Shown: positions 35,951 to 45,344 of the stretch, in pieces | Layout: each line of letters begins with the position of its first letter | How positions within the stretch are numbered: the first letter of the stretch is position 1 | Source of the DNA: CAYRJD01 sp965212125 | GTDB lineage: Bacteria; Actinomycetota; Acidimicrobiia; Acidimicrobiales; Poriferisodalaceae | Assembly: GCA_965212125.1 (NCBI GenBank) | Contig: OZ243045.1 | Coordinates: 868,001 to 932,000 of the forward strand | Reading direction: 5' to 3' | DNA length: 64,000 bases | Notes under the pieces: generated by a model | Seen by the model: the letters and a program-made list of their open reading frames with translations, nothing else | What the model was told of the DNA's origin: nothing | Databases searched by the model: none | Position numbers and translations under genes: made by a program

Positions 35951-36947
35951 CAGCAGTGAGCCTGACCAAATCAACCAGCCGATTTGAGTAGCCCCACTCG
36001 TTGTCGTACCAGCCGCTCACCTTGACCAGGTTGCCCATCGCCATAGTCAGCTTCGAATCAAACACGCAGCTAGCCGGGTTGCCCACGATGTCGCTGCTCA
36101 CCAACGGGTCTTCGCTGTACTCCAGCACTCCCGCCAACGGCCCGCTACTCGCCGCCGCCGAAAAAGCATCGTTGATTTCGTCAACCGAAACGTCCCTGCC
36201 CAGCACCGCTGTGAAGTCCGTAATCGAGCCGTCGGGCACCGGCACCCGCAGCGAGGTTCCGTCCAGCTTTCCGTCCAGCGCCGACAACACCAGTCCGGTC
36301 GCACGGGCAGCGCCAGTAGAGGTCGGAATGATGTTGATGGCGGCGGCACGGGCGCGGCGCAAGTCCGAGTGCGGGCCGTCAACCAAGGACTGATCGCCGG
36401 TGTATGCGTGCACCGTGGTCATCAGGCCACGCTCAACCCCGAACGCCTGATCCAGCACGGCCACCATCGGCACGAAGCAGTTGGTGGTGCAGCTTGCGTT
36501 TGACACCACCTTGTGGTTGGCCGCGTCAAAGTCGCCGTCGTTCACGCCGACCACGAAGGTCGCATCGGCACCCGAAGCTGGCGCAGAGATGACCACCAGC
36601 TTGGCGCCCGCGTCTAGATGGGCCGCAGCCGTGTCGCGGGAAGTGAAAAAGCCGGTCGACTCCACCACCACATCAACGCCCAGATCGCCCCACGGCAGGT
36701 CCGCCGGATTGCGCTCGCTGAGCACCCGTAGCACCTCGTCGCCGACCTTTATCTCGCTCTCACCCGCAACAACCTCGGGCTCCAGGTTCGGCAGCACGGA
36801 GTCGTACTTGAGCAGGTGAGCCATCGTGGCGGGGTTGCCCAAGTCGTTCACCGCTACGAACTCAAAATCAGCGCCGCTCAGGCGTGCCGCCCGGTAAAAG
36901 TTGCGGCCGATTCGGCCGAAGCCGTTGATTCCTACTCGGATGGTCAT
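35943..36947 (-). CDS. gap: Glyceraldehyde-3-phosphate dehydrogenase
   Basis: A 334-residue enzyme with the NAD-binding start VGINGFGRIGR and catalytic Cys 153 in SNASCTTNC. ESTGFF and WYDNEWGYSNR are also present. The VNDLG stretch (Asp 35) suggests NAD preference. It makes 1,3-bisphosphoglycerate for the overlapping pgk. Only 62 bases separate it from rapZ; yvcK and whiA, usually found between them in actinobacteria, are absent. Confidence 0.97.
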   Translation of the reverse strand: MTIRVGINGFGRIGRNFYRAARLSGADFEFVAVNDLGNPATMAHLLKYDSVLPNLEPEVVAGESEIKVGDEVLRVLSERNPADLPWGDLGVDVVVESTGFFTSRDTAAAHLDAGAKLVVISAPASGADATFVVGVNDGDFDAANHKVVSNASCTTNCFVPMVAVLDQAFGVERGLMTTVHAYTGDQSLVDGPHSDLRRARAAAINIIPTSTGAARATGLVLSALDGKLDGTSLRVPVPDGSITDFTAVLGRDVSVDEINDAFSAAASSGPLAGVLEYSEDPLVSSDIVGNPASCVFDSKLTMAMGNLVKVSGWYDNEWGYSNRLVDLVRLTAGG

Positions 36948-37009
36948 AGCGATGCTCTTTCTTTATGCACTTTGGCTCTACGCATTCTGGCTCCACGCAT
37001 TCTGGTTTT

Positions 37010-37960
37010 CTAGCGTTCTAGATCCCGATGGCGGCAATGTAATAAGTGTCCCGCCGCCGACAGCCGCTTGGCTACCTCTTCGGCCACTGCGACGCTGCGG
37101 TGCCGCCCGCCGGTGCAGCCGAAGGCAATGGTCAAATACGCCCGCCCTTCCGACTCATACGTCGGGACGAGCAGCTCCAACAGCGGCATCACCCGCTCGA
37201 AAAACTCCTTGGCGCTGGGTTGTTTCAGCACGTATTCGCTGACCGGCTGATCGCAGCCCGACTGCGGCCGCAAGGTTGGCTGCCAATACGGGTTGGGCAG
37301 AAAGCGGCAGTCGAACATCAGGTCCGCATCGGTCGGCACGCCGTACTTGTAGCCGAACGACATCACTGCGGTAGTCATCTTGGTGTCGGTGCTGGGATCG
37401 CCGAATGCATCACGCAGCCGATCACGCAGCTCGTGCACGCTGAGGCCGCCGGTGTCAATGATCAGGTCGGCTCGCTGAAACATTGACTCCAGCAGCGACC
37501 GCTCGTGCTCTATCGCATCAACTACGGATTCGGTTTCGTCGTTGTGTAGAGGGTGCCGCCGCTTCGTGTCGTCAAAGCGCTGAACCAGCACCTCCGTTGC
37601 GGCGTTCAAAAACGCAACCCGCAGGCGGGCGCCGCTAGAGCGCAGCCGGTCGAGCGCGGGCTCAAGGTCTTCATAATGGTCGCGTGAACCTGCCACCAGC
37701 GCCAGGCGGCGGACGTCGGATCGGGGCACCGATGCGTGCTCTTTGCTGTGCGATGCCATTAGGTCGGCGACTTCGGGGATCAGGCTGGCTGGCAGGTTGT
37801 CAATAACGAACCAGCCGAGGTCTTCCAGAGTCTTGGCCGCCGTGGAGCGGCCGGCGCCGGAGAGCCCGGTCACGACCACGTACTCCGGGACGTGGTCTTG
37901 GGGCTGGCCGGCTGGACTGGGTGGCGGGTTTGTCGGGCGGTCAGCGGGCGGGTCTGCCAT
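37010..37960 (-). CDS. rapZ: RapZ-family nucleotide-binding protein
   Basis: A 316-residue protein with Walker A GLSGAGRST and the conserved C-terminal domain (SFGYKYGVPTDADLMFDCRFLPNPYW and AFGCTGGRHRSV). In E. coli RapZ controls amino-sugar synthesis through small RNAs; in Gram-positives the role is less clear. ATG at 37960 lies 13 bases after uvrC. The first 25 residues are Pro-rich. The uvrC-rapZ order is conserved in actinobacteria. Confidence 0.93.
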   Translation of the reverse strand: MADPPADRPTNPPPSPAGQPQDHVPEYVVVTGLSGAGRSTAAKTLEDLGWFVIDNLPASLIPEVADLMASHSKEHASVPRSDVRRLALVAGSRDHYEDLEPALDRLRSSGARLRVAFLNAATEVLVQRFDDTKRRHPLHNDETESVVDAIEHERSLLESMFQRADLIIDTGGLSVHELRDRLRDAFGDPSTDTKMTTAVMSFGYKYGVPTDADLMFDCRFLPNPYWQPTLRPQSGCDQPVSEYVLKQPSAKEFFERVMPLLELLVPTYESEGRAYLTIAFGCTGGRHRSVAVAEEVAKRLSAAGHLLHCRHRDLER

Positions 37961-37973
37961 GAGTTCAGAGTAG

Positions 37974-39848
37974 CTAGGCGCTCTTGGCGCTTGGTTGGTT
38001 GCGTAGTTTCGCCCACAGCGCGTCAACCACCGCTTCGGGCAGCCAGTTCAGCTCTTGCAGCTGCTCTAGCGATGCCTTGCGCACCGCCGTGATGCCGCCC
38101 AGCTCCTTAATCAGCCTGGTGCGGCGGCGCGGGCCAAGCCCTGGAATGTCATCAAGCACGCTGCGCTTCATTGATTTGGCACGCAGCTGGCGGTGATACG
38201 ACACCGCAAAGCGATGGCTTTCATCCCGCACTCGCTGCAACAGATAAAGCGCTTCGGATTGGCGCGGCAGTTGCACCGGCTGCGAGCGACCGGGCACGAA
38301 CACTTCCTCAAACTGCTTCGCCAACGCCGCCAGCGCAATCTCGCCGCCCAAGCCCAGCTCGGCGATCACCTTTTCGGCAACCCCTAGCTGACCCTTGCCG
38401 CCATCCACAACAAGCAACTGCGGCGGGTAAGCGAACTTGCCCCGCTCCTCAATCGGCAGCTCACGATCAGCCAAGTAAGCAGACAGCCGTCGGGTCAAGA
38501 CCTCCTCCATGGCGGCGTAGTCGTCATTGCCTGGCACATCGCGAATCTTGAAGCGGCGATACTCCCGCTTGGCTGGCAGGCCGTCTTCCAGCACCACCAT
38601 CGATCCGACATAGTTCGTGCCCTGCAGATGGCTCATGTCGTAGCACTCAATCCGCAGCGGCGCCGTGGGCAAATCCAGATGCTGCTGTAACTCAACCAAC
38701 GCAGCCGCACGGCTGTTGTAATCACTGCCGCGCTTCAGGCGATGACGCATTAGCGAATCGGCGGCGTTCTGCGTAACGGTCTGCAGCAACGCTCGCTTGT
38801 CGCCACGAACCGGAATACGCACCGGCACATCCGATCCGCGCAGCTCGCTCAGCCACTGGCAATACGTGCTCAAATCCTCGGGCAGATCTGGCACGAGCAC
38901 GGCCTTTGGCATGCCCAAAGGGTTCTCGTCGTAGTAGAGCCGTTGCAGCACCACCGCCACTAGCTCGGCGCGGCTCAGCTGCTCAACCTTGTCCACGATC
39001 AGACCGCGCTGCCCCATCACCCGGCCCTTGCGCACGTAGAAGACCTGCACCGCGGCCTCTAAGTCGTCGTCGCTGATGCCGATCACGTCAAAGTCTTCGT
39101 CTCGTGTGCCCGCGATCTGCTGGCGCTCGATGGCCTTGCGCACGCTGGTCAGCCGGTCACGCAGGCGCGCAGCCAACTCAAACTCCAGCCGCTCGCCGGC
39201 TTCGTTCATGCGCTGCTCTAGATCCGCCACCACATCGTCGGTGTCGCCCTCCAAAAACCGAACCAGCCGGGCAACGATTTGGTCGTAGTCCTCGCGGCTC
39301 ACCTCATTCACGCACGGCCCCGCGCACTGCTCAATGTGGAACAGCAGGCACGGCCGACCAAGCCGCTGGTGCTCGGCCAGCTTGTTGTCACTGCAGGTGC
39401 GAATGGGAAAAGTTCGCAGCAACAAGTTGAGCGTCTCACGGATCGCGTATGCGTGGCCGTACGGACCGAAGTAGCGGTTGTCGCGCTTGCGTTTGCCGCG
39501 CATGACCATCGCCCGCGGCCATTCATCGCTAGTGGTAACCGCCAGGAACGGGTAGCTCTTGTCGTCTCGCAGCTTGACGTTGAAGCGCGGCTGATGGCGC
39601 TGGATGAGGCTGTACTCCAGCATCAGAGCCTCAACCTCGGTGTTGACCTGCAGCCATTCCACCGAGCTGGCGGTCGCCACCATTTGCGCCACCCGCGGAT
39701 GGAAATTGCGTGAGCCGCTGAAATACGTGCTGATGCGTTTGCGCAGGCTCTTGGCCTTGCCTACGTAGATGATCCGGCCGTCAGCATCTAGGAACTGGTA
39801 GCTGCCCGGCGTGTCGGGTATTTCCTTTGGTTCTGGTCGAGAATCCAT
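37974..39848 (-). CDS. uvrC: Excinuclease ABC subunit C
   Basis: A 624-residue nuclease: GIY-YIG domain (PGSYQFLDADGRIIYVGKA), Cys cluster (FHIEQCAGPC), UVR region (about 200-235), RNase H-like domain (IECYDMSHLQGT ... LLVVDGGKGQL) and C-terminal helix-hairpin-helix (IPGLGPRRRTRLI). It makes both incisions at UvrB-bound DNA damage. uvrA and uvrB lie just upstream on the same strand. Confidence 0.97.
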   Translation of the reverse strand: MDSRPEPKEIPDTPGSYQFLDADGRIIYVGKAKSLRKRISTYFSGSRNFHPRVAQMVATASSVEWLQVNTEVEALMLEYSLIQRHQPRFNVKLRDDKSYPFLAVTTSDEWPRAMVMRGKRKRDNRYFGPYGHAYAIRETLNLLLRTFPIRTCSDNKLAEHQRLGRPCLLFHIEQCAGPCVNEVSREDYDQIVARLVRFLEGDTDDVVADLEQRMNEAGERLEFELAARLRDRLTSVRKAIERQQIAGTRDEDFDVIGISDDDLEAAVQVFYVRKGRVMGQRGLIVDKVEQLSRAELVAVVLQRLYYDENPLGMPKAVLVPDLPEDLSTYCQWLSELRGSDVPVRIPVRGDKRALLQTVTQNAADSLMRHRLKRGSDYNSRAAALVELQQHLDLPTAPLRIECYDMSHLQGTNYVGSMVVLEDGLPAKREYRRFKIRDVPGNDDYAAMEEVLTRRLSAYLADRELPIEERGKFAYPPQLLVVDGGKGQLGVAEKVIAELGLGGEIALAALAKQFEEVFVPGRSQPVQLPRQSEALYLLQRVRDESHRFAVSYHRQLRAKSMKRSVLDDIPGLGPRRRTRLIKELGGITAVRKASLEQLQELNWLPEAVVDALWAKLRNQPSAKSA

Positions 39849-39875
39849 TTTGCTCTGCTTTGCTTGCTTGCTCTA

Positions 39876-39932
39876 CAGACGGTGTTTGCAGACGGTATTT
39901 GCGGACAGTGCTTACAGACAGTGCTACAGACC
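39876..39932. repeat. 13-bp imperfect tandem repeat upstream of uvrC
   Basis: CAGACGGTGTTTG, CAGACGGTATTTG, CGGACAGTGCTTA, CAGACAGTGCTA and CAGACC follow head to tail. A second set of GCTAACCA words occurs from 39964 to about 40001. Together they fill most of the 146-base uvrC-uvrA spacer. Confidence 0.65.
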
Positions 39933-39994
39933 AGCGGCGGAGCGTCCGCGGCTTGTGGCGCTAGCTAACCAACTACTAGCTAACCAGCTGCCTG

Positions 39995-42900
39995 CTAACC
40001 AGCCGCTAGGAGCGGTTTTAGGAACTGCCCGGTGTGGCTGCCCGGCGTCGCAGCCACGACCTCCGGCGGCCCCTCCACCACTACCGTGCCGCCACCCTCG
40101 CCACCCTCAGGGCCGAGGTCAATAATCCAGTCGGCGGTTTTGATTACGTCCAAGTTGTGCTCTATCACTATGACCGTGTTGCCGTTCGACACCAGCCGAT
40201 CCAACACCTCCAGCAGGCGGCGGATGTCTTCAAAATGCAGGCCGGTGGTGGGCTCATCCAAAATGTAAGCGGTGTGCCCAGTTGAACGCTTGGACAGCTC
40301 CGACGCCAGCTTGACCCGCTGCGCCTCACCGCCCGAAAGCGTCGTGGCCGGCTGGCCCAGCCGGATGTAACCCAGCCCCACATCCACCATCGTTTGGACG
40401 TGGCGCACGATCGGCGGCTGAGCCGAAAAGAACCCCAAGGCTTCCTCGCACGACATGTTCAACACGTCGGAAATGCTTTCCCCCTTGAACAAGACCTCCA
40501 GGGTTTCGCGGTTGTAGCGGGCGCCGTCGCACACCTCGCACGGCACGTACACATCCGGCAAGAAATGCATCTCGATTCGCAAAGTGCCGTCGCCGGAGCA
40601 AGCCTCGCAGCGGCCGCCTTTTACGTTGAAGCTGAATCGGCCGGGCTGATAGCCGCGCGTTTTGGCTTCGTTGGTGAGGGCGTACAGCTTGCGGACGTGG
40701 TCAAACAGCCCCGTGTAGGTGGCGGGATTTGAGCGTGGGGTGCGCCCGATCGGCGACTGATCTACTTCAATGACCTTGTCCAGCTCGCCCCAGCCTTCCA
40801 GCTCGGTGTGCAGGCCGGGCACTTCTTTGGAGCCGTAGATCCGCTGCATGAGCGCCTTATAAAGAATCTCATTGACCAACGTGCTCTTGCCGGAGCCGGA
40901 CACGCCCGTCACCACGACGAAACAGCCAAGCGGGAAATCCACGTCAATCTCACGCAGGTTGTTTTCACGCGCATTGCGCACGGTGACTATTTCTCCGTTG
41001 GGGACGCGGCGCTCGGAAGGGATCGGAATGGCGCGCCGGCCCGCCAGGTAGTCGCCCGTGATGGAGCCCTTTGTAGCAGCCAGCCCCTTGACCGGACCGC
41101 TGTAGACGATCTCACCGCCGTGCTCGCCCGCGCCGGGTCCGATATCTACAACCCAGTCGGCTTCGTTGATGGTTTCCTGATCGTGCTCCACCACCAAGAC
41201 GGTGTTGCCGATGTTGCGCAGGTTTTGCAAGGTGTCGATCAGGCGGCGGTTGTCACGCTGATGCAGCCCGATCGATGGCTCGTCCAGCACGTAAAGCACG
41301 CCCTCTAAACCGCTGCCGATCTGGCTGGCTAGCCGCAGGCGCTGCGCTTCGCCGCCGGCCAGCGTCACCGCCGAGCGATTCAAGGTGAGGTAGTCAAGCC
41401 CGACGTCTAATAGGAAGTTCAGGCGTGATTCAACCTCTTTGATGATCGGCGCCGAAATGATGGATTCACGCTCGGTTAGCTCCAGGGACGCAACCAGCTT
41501 GGCGGCCTCGCCGATTGACGCCGAGCAGAACTCAAAAATATTCAGCCCGGCGACTCTCACGGCCAGGCTGGTCACGTTTAGCCGGGCACCACGGCAGGTT
41601 CCGCACGGAACCGCTCGCATGTAGCCCTCGATTTTTGTGCGGGCGGAGTCGCTGTCGGTCTGGGCGTAGCGCCGCCTGAGCGAGGGAATGACCCCCTCAA
41701 AGTTGGTGCTGTAGCTGCGGCTGCGGTTGTAGCGGTTGCGGTAGCGCACGGTTATGCGGTCGCCCGCCAGGGCGCTTTGGTCGGCCATCTTGGTGCTGGC
41801 CGAGCGGCCGTTGCCTTCGCCGGATGCGCGGCCGTACAGGAAAATGTTCTGGTGCTTTTTGGGCAGCTTTCTCCACGGCGTGTCCAACAAGATGTCGTGC
41901 AGCTCGGCTGCGGCTTGCAGCAGGCGCCCGTACCAGCGGTGGGTCGGGCCAGCCCACGGAGCTATCGCGCCGTCAATCACCGACAGGTTCGGATTTGGCA
42001 CCACGAGCTGCGGGTCAACCTCAAAGCGGGTACCTAGGCCGTCGCAGGTTTGGCAGGCTCCGTAGGGCGAGTTGAACGAAAAGTTGCGTGGCGCGGGTTC
42101 TTCGAAAGACTTGCCGGTGCTGGGCGAGTAGAGGTGCTGGCTGTAGGTGATCATCACGTCACCTTCTTTGTCGCCAGCCTTTTGGAGAGGCTTTTTGGCT
42201 GCCGCTTTGCCGGAGCTAGTGGTTTTGCCGGAGCTGGCGCCTTTCTTGGTTGCGGCTTTGGTGGAGGTGGCCTTGGCGGAAGTGGTGGCTTTGCCGGAGG
42301 CGGTGCCAGCAGCCGCGGCCTTGGCGGGCACAACGTGTATCCAAGCGTGTCCCTCGGCCAGCTTGAGCGCGGCCTCCATCGATTCAGTCAGACGCTGCTC
42401 AATCCCGTCACGCATAACCAGACGATCAACCACTACCTCTATGTCGTGATTGACGTAGCGATCCAGGCGCTCGATTTCTTCCGGGTCGCCAAGCTCGATC
42501 ACCTCGCCGTCAACTCGGGCGCGCACGTAGCCCTGCTTCACCAGGTCGCCCAGCAGGGTGTGATAGTCGCCCTTGCGGCTGCGCACTACCGGCGCCAGCA
42601 CCTCAAAGCGAGTGCCGGGCGCCAACCCAAGCACCCGATCAACAATCTGCTGCGTGGTCTGCCGCTGAACCACCTCGCCGGTGTCGGGGTCGTGCTGAAC
42701 TCCAATGCGGGCGTAGAGCAGCCGCAGGTAGTCGTAAATCTCGGTGATGGTTCCGACCGTGGAGCGGGGGTTGCGGCTTGAGCTCTTTTGGTCGATGGAA
42801 ATAGCCGGCGACAGCCCTTCCAAGAAATCCACGTCGGGCTTGTCCATCTGCCCCAAGAACTGGCGGGCATACGACGACAGCGACTCCACGTAGCGGCGCT

Positions 42901-43051
42901 GCCCCTCGGCAAAAATCGTGTCAAATGCAAGCGACGATTTGCCGCTGCCCGATATCCCGGTGAACACGATCATTTGATCGCGCGGAAGCTCAACGCTGAC
43001 GTTTCTTAGGTTGTGCTCGCGTGCGCCGCGGATGATCAACGAGTCGCCCAT
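39995..43051 (-). CDS. uvrA: Excinuclease ABC subunit A
   Basis: A 1018-residue damage sensor with two ABC ATPase modules (Walker A GISGSGKSS at 32-40 and GVSGSGKST; signatures LAGGEAQRL and LSGGEAQRV) and the C-terminal zinc motif CEACSGDG ... CEVCDGARYN. Residues about 242-296 are a Lys/Ala/Thr/Ser/Gly-rich insert absent from usual UvrA. The first zinc module keeps only CQTC (333-336); the preceding pair reads HLYSPST instead of Cys/His ligands. Binds damaged DNA with UvrB. Confidence 0.97.
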   Translation of the reverse strand: MGDSLIIRGAREHNLRNVSVELPRDQMIVFTGISGSGKSSLAFDTIFAEGQRRYVESLSSYARQFLGQMDKPDVDFLEGLSPAISIDQKSSSRNPRSTVGTITEIYDYLRLLYARIGVQHDPDTGEVVQRQTTQQIVDRVLGLAPGTRFEVLAPVVRSRKGDYHTLLGDLVKQGYVRARVDGEVIELGDPEEIERLDRYVNHDIEVVVDRLVMRDGIEQRLTESMEAALKLAEGHAWIHVVPAKAAAAGTASGKATTSAKATSTKAATKKGASSGKTTSSGKAAAKKPLQKAGDKEGDVMITYSQHLYSPSTGKSFEEPAPRNFSFNSPYGACQTCDGLGTRFEVDPQLVVPNPNLSVIDGAIAPWAGPTHRWYGRLLQAAAELHDILLDTPWRKLPKKHQNIFLYGRASGEGNGRSASTKMADQSALAGDRITVRYRNRYNRSRSYSTNFEGVIPSLRRRYAQTDSDSARTKIEGYMRAVPCGTCRGARLNVTSLAVRVAGLNIFEFCSASIGEAAKLVASLELTERESIISAPIIKEVESRLNFLLDVGLDYLTLNRSAVTLAGGEAQRLRLASQIGSGLEGVLYVLDEPSIGLHQRDNRRLIDTLQNLRNIGNTVLVVEHDQETINEADWVVDIGPGAGEHGGEIVYSGPVKGLAATKGSITGDYLAGRRAIPIPSERRVPNGEIVTVRNARENNLREIDVDFPLGCFVVVTGVSGSGKSTLVNEILYKALMQRIYGSKEVPGLHTELEGWGELDKVIEVDQSPIGRTPRSNPATYTGLFDHVRKLYALTNEAKTRGYQPGRFSFNVKGGRCEACSGDGTLRIEMHFLPDVYVPCEVCDGARYNRETLEVLFKGESISDVLNMSCEEALGFFSAQPPIVRHVQTMVDVGLGYIRLGQPATTLSGGEAQRVKLASELSKRSTGHTAYILDEPTTGLHFEDIRRLLEVLDRLVSNGNTVIVIEHNLDVIKTADWIIDLGPEGGEGGGTVVVEGPPEVVAATPGSHTGQFLKPLLAAG

Positions 43052-43094
43052 TAGGGCAACATCCTAAGTCCAGTCAAGAGCCTTAGGAGCGATG

Positions 43095-45239
43095 CTAAGA
43101 AGAAGCATCGCGCAGGTCGCGCCGCAACTCACGCAACTCGTCTCGCAGCCGGGCGGCGTACTCAAACTTCAGCTCGACCGCCGCCTCACGCATCTCTTCT
43201 TCCAGCGAATAGATCAGGCGCGCCAGGTCGTCTTCGGGCAAATCCGACAGATTCACTAGCTCTGACCCTCGGCGAACTTGGCCGCGTGACTGACTGCGAC
43301 CCCTAGCCCGAGCGAGATCGCTGGCTAGCGACTCCGGCACAGGCGCCGTGTCTTGCGAGCCAGCCTTGCCGCGGCCGGCGGCTTCTTCGACCGGCCGGCG
43401 CAGCACCTCCAAAATGTCGGTGACGGCCTTGCGAATCGTTTGCGGGTCAATGTTGTTCTCTTTGTTGTACGCCTCTTGCACCAGGCGGCGGCGATTGGCC
43501 TCCGACACGGCATGGCGCATGGACTTAGTTATCTTGTCCGCGTACATAATCACCCGACCGTCCATGTTGCGGGCGGCTCGCCCCATGGTCTGAATCAGCG
43601 ACGTTTCGCTGCGCAAAAACCCTTCCTTGTCGGCGTCAAGTATCGCCACCAGGCTCACCTCGGGTAGATCCAGCCCTTCCCGCAGCAGGTTGATGCCGAC
43701 CAGCACGTCAAACTCGCCCAGGCGCAGGTCGCGCAGAATCTCAATCCGTTCGATCGTGTCAATGTCGCTGTGCAGGTATCGCACACGCACGCCCATCTCT
43801 AAGAGGTAGTCCGTCAGGTCTTCGGACATCTTCTTCGTGAGCGTCGTAACCAGCACCCGCGCACCGGTTTCGGTGACGCGCTCAATCTCCAGCAGCAGGT
43901 CGTCAATCTGCCCTTTGGTGGGCCGGATGGTCACCTCGGGATCGACCAGCCCGGTCGGGCGCACTATTTGCTCGACCACTTGCTCGCTCTTGTCAAGCTC
44001 GTATTGGCTCGGGGTGGCCGACAAGAACACCACTTGGTTGAGCCGCTCCATCACCTCTTCAAAACGCAGGGGCCGATTGTCTCGCGCCGACGGCAGGCGG
44101 AAGCCGTGCTCCACAAGCGTGTCTTTGCGCGCCCGGTCCCCCGCAAACTGACCGTGCAGCTGCGGCACCGCAACGTGGCTCTCGTCGATCACCAGCAGGT
44201 AGTCCTCGGGGAAAAAATCCAGCAACGTGTAGGGCGCTTCGTCGTAAGTGCGGCCGTCTAGATGCATTGAATAGTTCTCAATGCCGTTGCAATAGCCCAG
44301 TTCCGACAGCATCTCTAGGTCGTGCTCGGTTCGCATCTCCAGGCGCTGCGCCTCTAGCAGGCTGTTGTCGCCCTTGAATATTTTCAGTTGCTTTGCCAGT
44401 TCGCCTTCAATGCCATTGATCGCATTGCTCAGCTTTTCGGTGCCCGCTACATAGTGCGACGCCGGAAACACCGTGACCTCTTCCAGCGTGCCCAGGCGAT
44501 TGCCGGTTACCGGGTCAACCTCGCTGATGGATTCAACCTCGTCGCCAAACAGCTCTATTTGCACCTCAAACTCTTCGTAGGCGGGATGGATCCTTAGCGT
44601 GTCGCCCCGCACGCTGAAGCGCCCGCGGGTCAGGTTCATGTCGTTGCGCTCGTATTGAATGTCAACCAAACGACCCAGCAGCTCGCGCTGGTCGTAGCTC
44701 TCCCCCACCCGCAGGTACAGCATGTTGCGCAGATATTCGTCGGGCGCGCCCAAACCGTAGATGGCCGACACCGATGCCACAACGATCACGTCGCGCCGCG
44801 TCAGCAATGCGGCGGTGGCGGAGTGGCGCAGGCGGTCGATCTCGTCGTTGACCGAAGAGTCTTTTTCGATGTAGGTGTCCGAGGCGACCATGTACGCCTC
44901 CGGCTGGTAGTAGTCGTAATACGACACGAAGTATTCGACTCGGTTGTCGGGGAAGAACCCTCGGAACTCGTTGGCTAGCTGGGCGGCCAGCGACTTGTTG
45001 GGCGCTAGCACCAACGTCGGCCGCTGGATTTGCTCGATCATCCAGGCGACCGTCGCACTCTTGCCCGACCCGGTGATTCCCAGCAGGGTCTGAAAGGTCA
45101 TACCCTCAGTGATGCCCTTCGCTAATGCGGCTATTGCGGCGGGCTGATCGCCGGCCGGATCAAACCCAGATTCAACGCGAAAGGGCTTGCCAGCGGTTAC
45201 TGGCGGGATGGTCGCACGTTTAGTTTGAGAGTCGTTCAT
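43095..45239 (-). CDS. uvrB: Excinuclease ABC subunit B
   Basis: A 714-residue helicase-like protein. It has P-loop GITGSGKS, the beta-hairpin region (VSYYDYYQPEAYMVASDTYIEKD), DESHVAVPQ, helicase motifs V-VI (LREGLDLPEVSLV; QTMGRAARN) and a C-terminal UVR domain. It loads onto damaged DNA through UvrA and recruits UvrC. About 70 residues before the UVR domain form a charged linker. Divergent from the acidic protein at 45345. I saw no actinobacterial LexA box in the spacer. Confidence 0.97.
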   Translation of the reverse strand: MNDSQTKRATIPPVTAGKPFRVESGFDPAGDQPAAIAALAKGITEGMTFQTLLGITGSGKSATVAWMIEQIQRPTLVLAPNKSLAAQLANEFRGFFPDNRVEYFVSYYDYYQPEAYMVASDTYIEKDSSVNDEIDRLRHSATAALLTRRDVIVVASVSAIYGLGAPDEYLRNMLYLRVGESYDQRELLGRLVDIQYERNDMNLTRGRFSVRGDTLRIHPAYEEFEVQIELFGDEVESISEVDPVTGNRLGTLEEVTVFPASHYVAGTEKLSNAINGIEGELAKQLKIFKGDNSLLEAQRLEMRTEHDLEMLSELGYCNGIENYSMHLDGRTYDEAPYTLLDFFPEDYLLVIDESHVAVPQLHGQFAGDRARKDTLVEHGFRLPSARDNRPLRFEEVMERLNQVVFLSATPSQYELDKSEQVVEQIVRPTGLVDPEVTIRPTKGQIDDLLLEIERVTETGARVLVTTLTKKMSEDLTDYLLEMGVRVRYLHSDIDTIERIEILRDLRLGEFDVLVGINLLREGLDLPEVSLVAILDADKEGFLRSETSLIQTMGRAARNMDGRVIMYADKITKSMRHAVSEANRRRLVQEAYNKENNIDPQTIRKAVTDILEVLRRPVEEAAGRGKAGSQDTAPVPESLASDLARARGRSQSRGQVRRGSELVNLSDLPEDDLARLIYSLEEEMREAAVELKFEYAARLRDELRELRRDLRDASS

Positions 45240-45344
45240 AATAATTGCGTTGCGAATGGCTGGGTCGTAGCTATTCTGTCGCGTCGGTCAACCAGATAGT
45301 TGTAACAAGACCCAAATAGCTGTGACGAAATCCAATGAGTATTA

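Noticed and set aside
40003..40019. Hairpin CCGCT-AGG-AGCGG followed by TTTT, like a terminator
   Set aside because: It lies inside the last codons of uvrA and the T-run is on the wrong strand for uvrA.
42050..42781. Rightward Gly-rich open frame of 243 codons
   Set aside because: It is the antisense of the uvrA low-complexity insert; no start site or homology.
45240..45344. Possible LexA box between uvrB and the acidic protein
   Set aside because: No GAAC-N4-GTTC pattern is present in the spacer.
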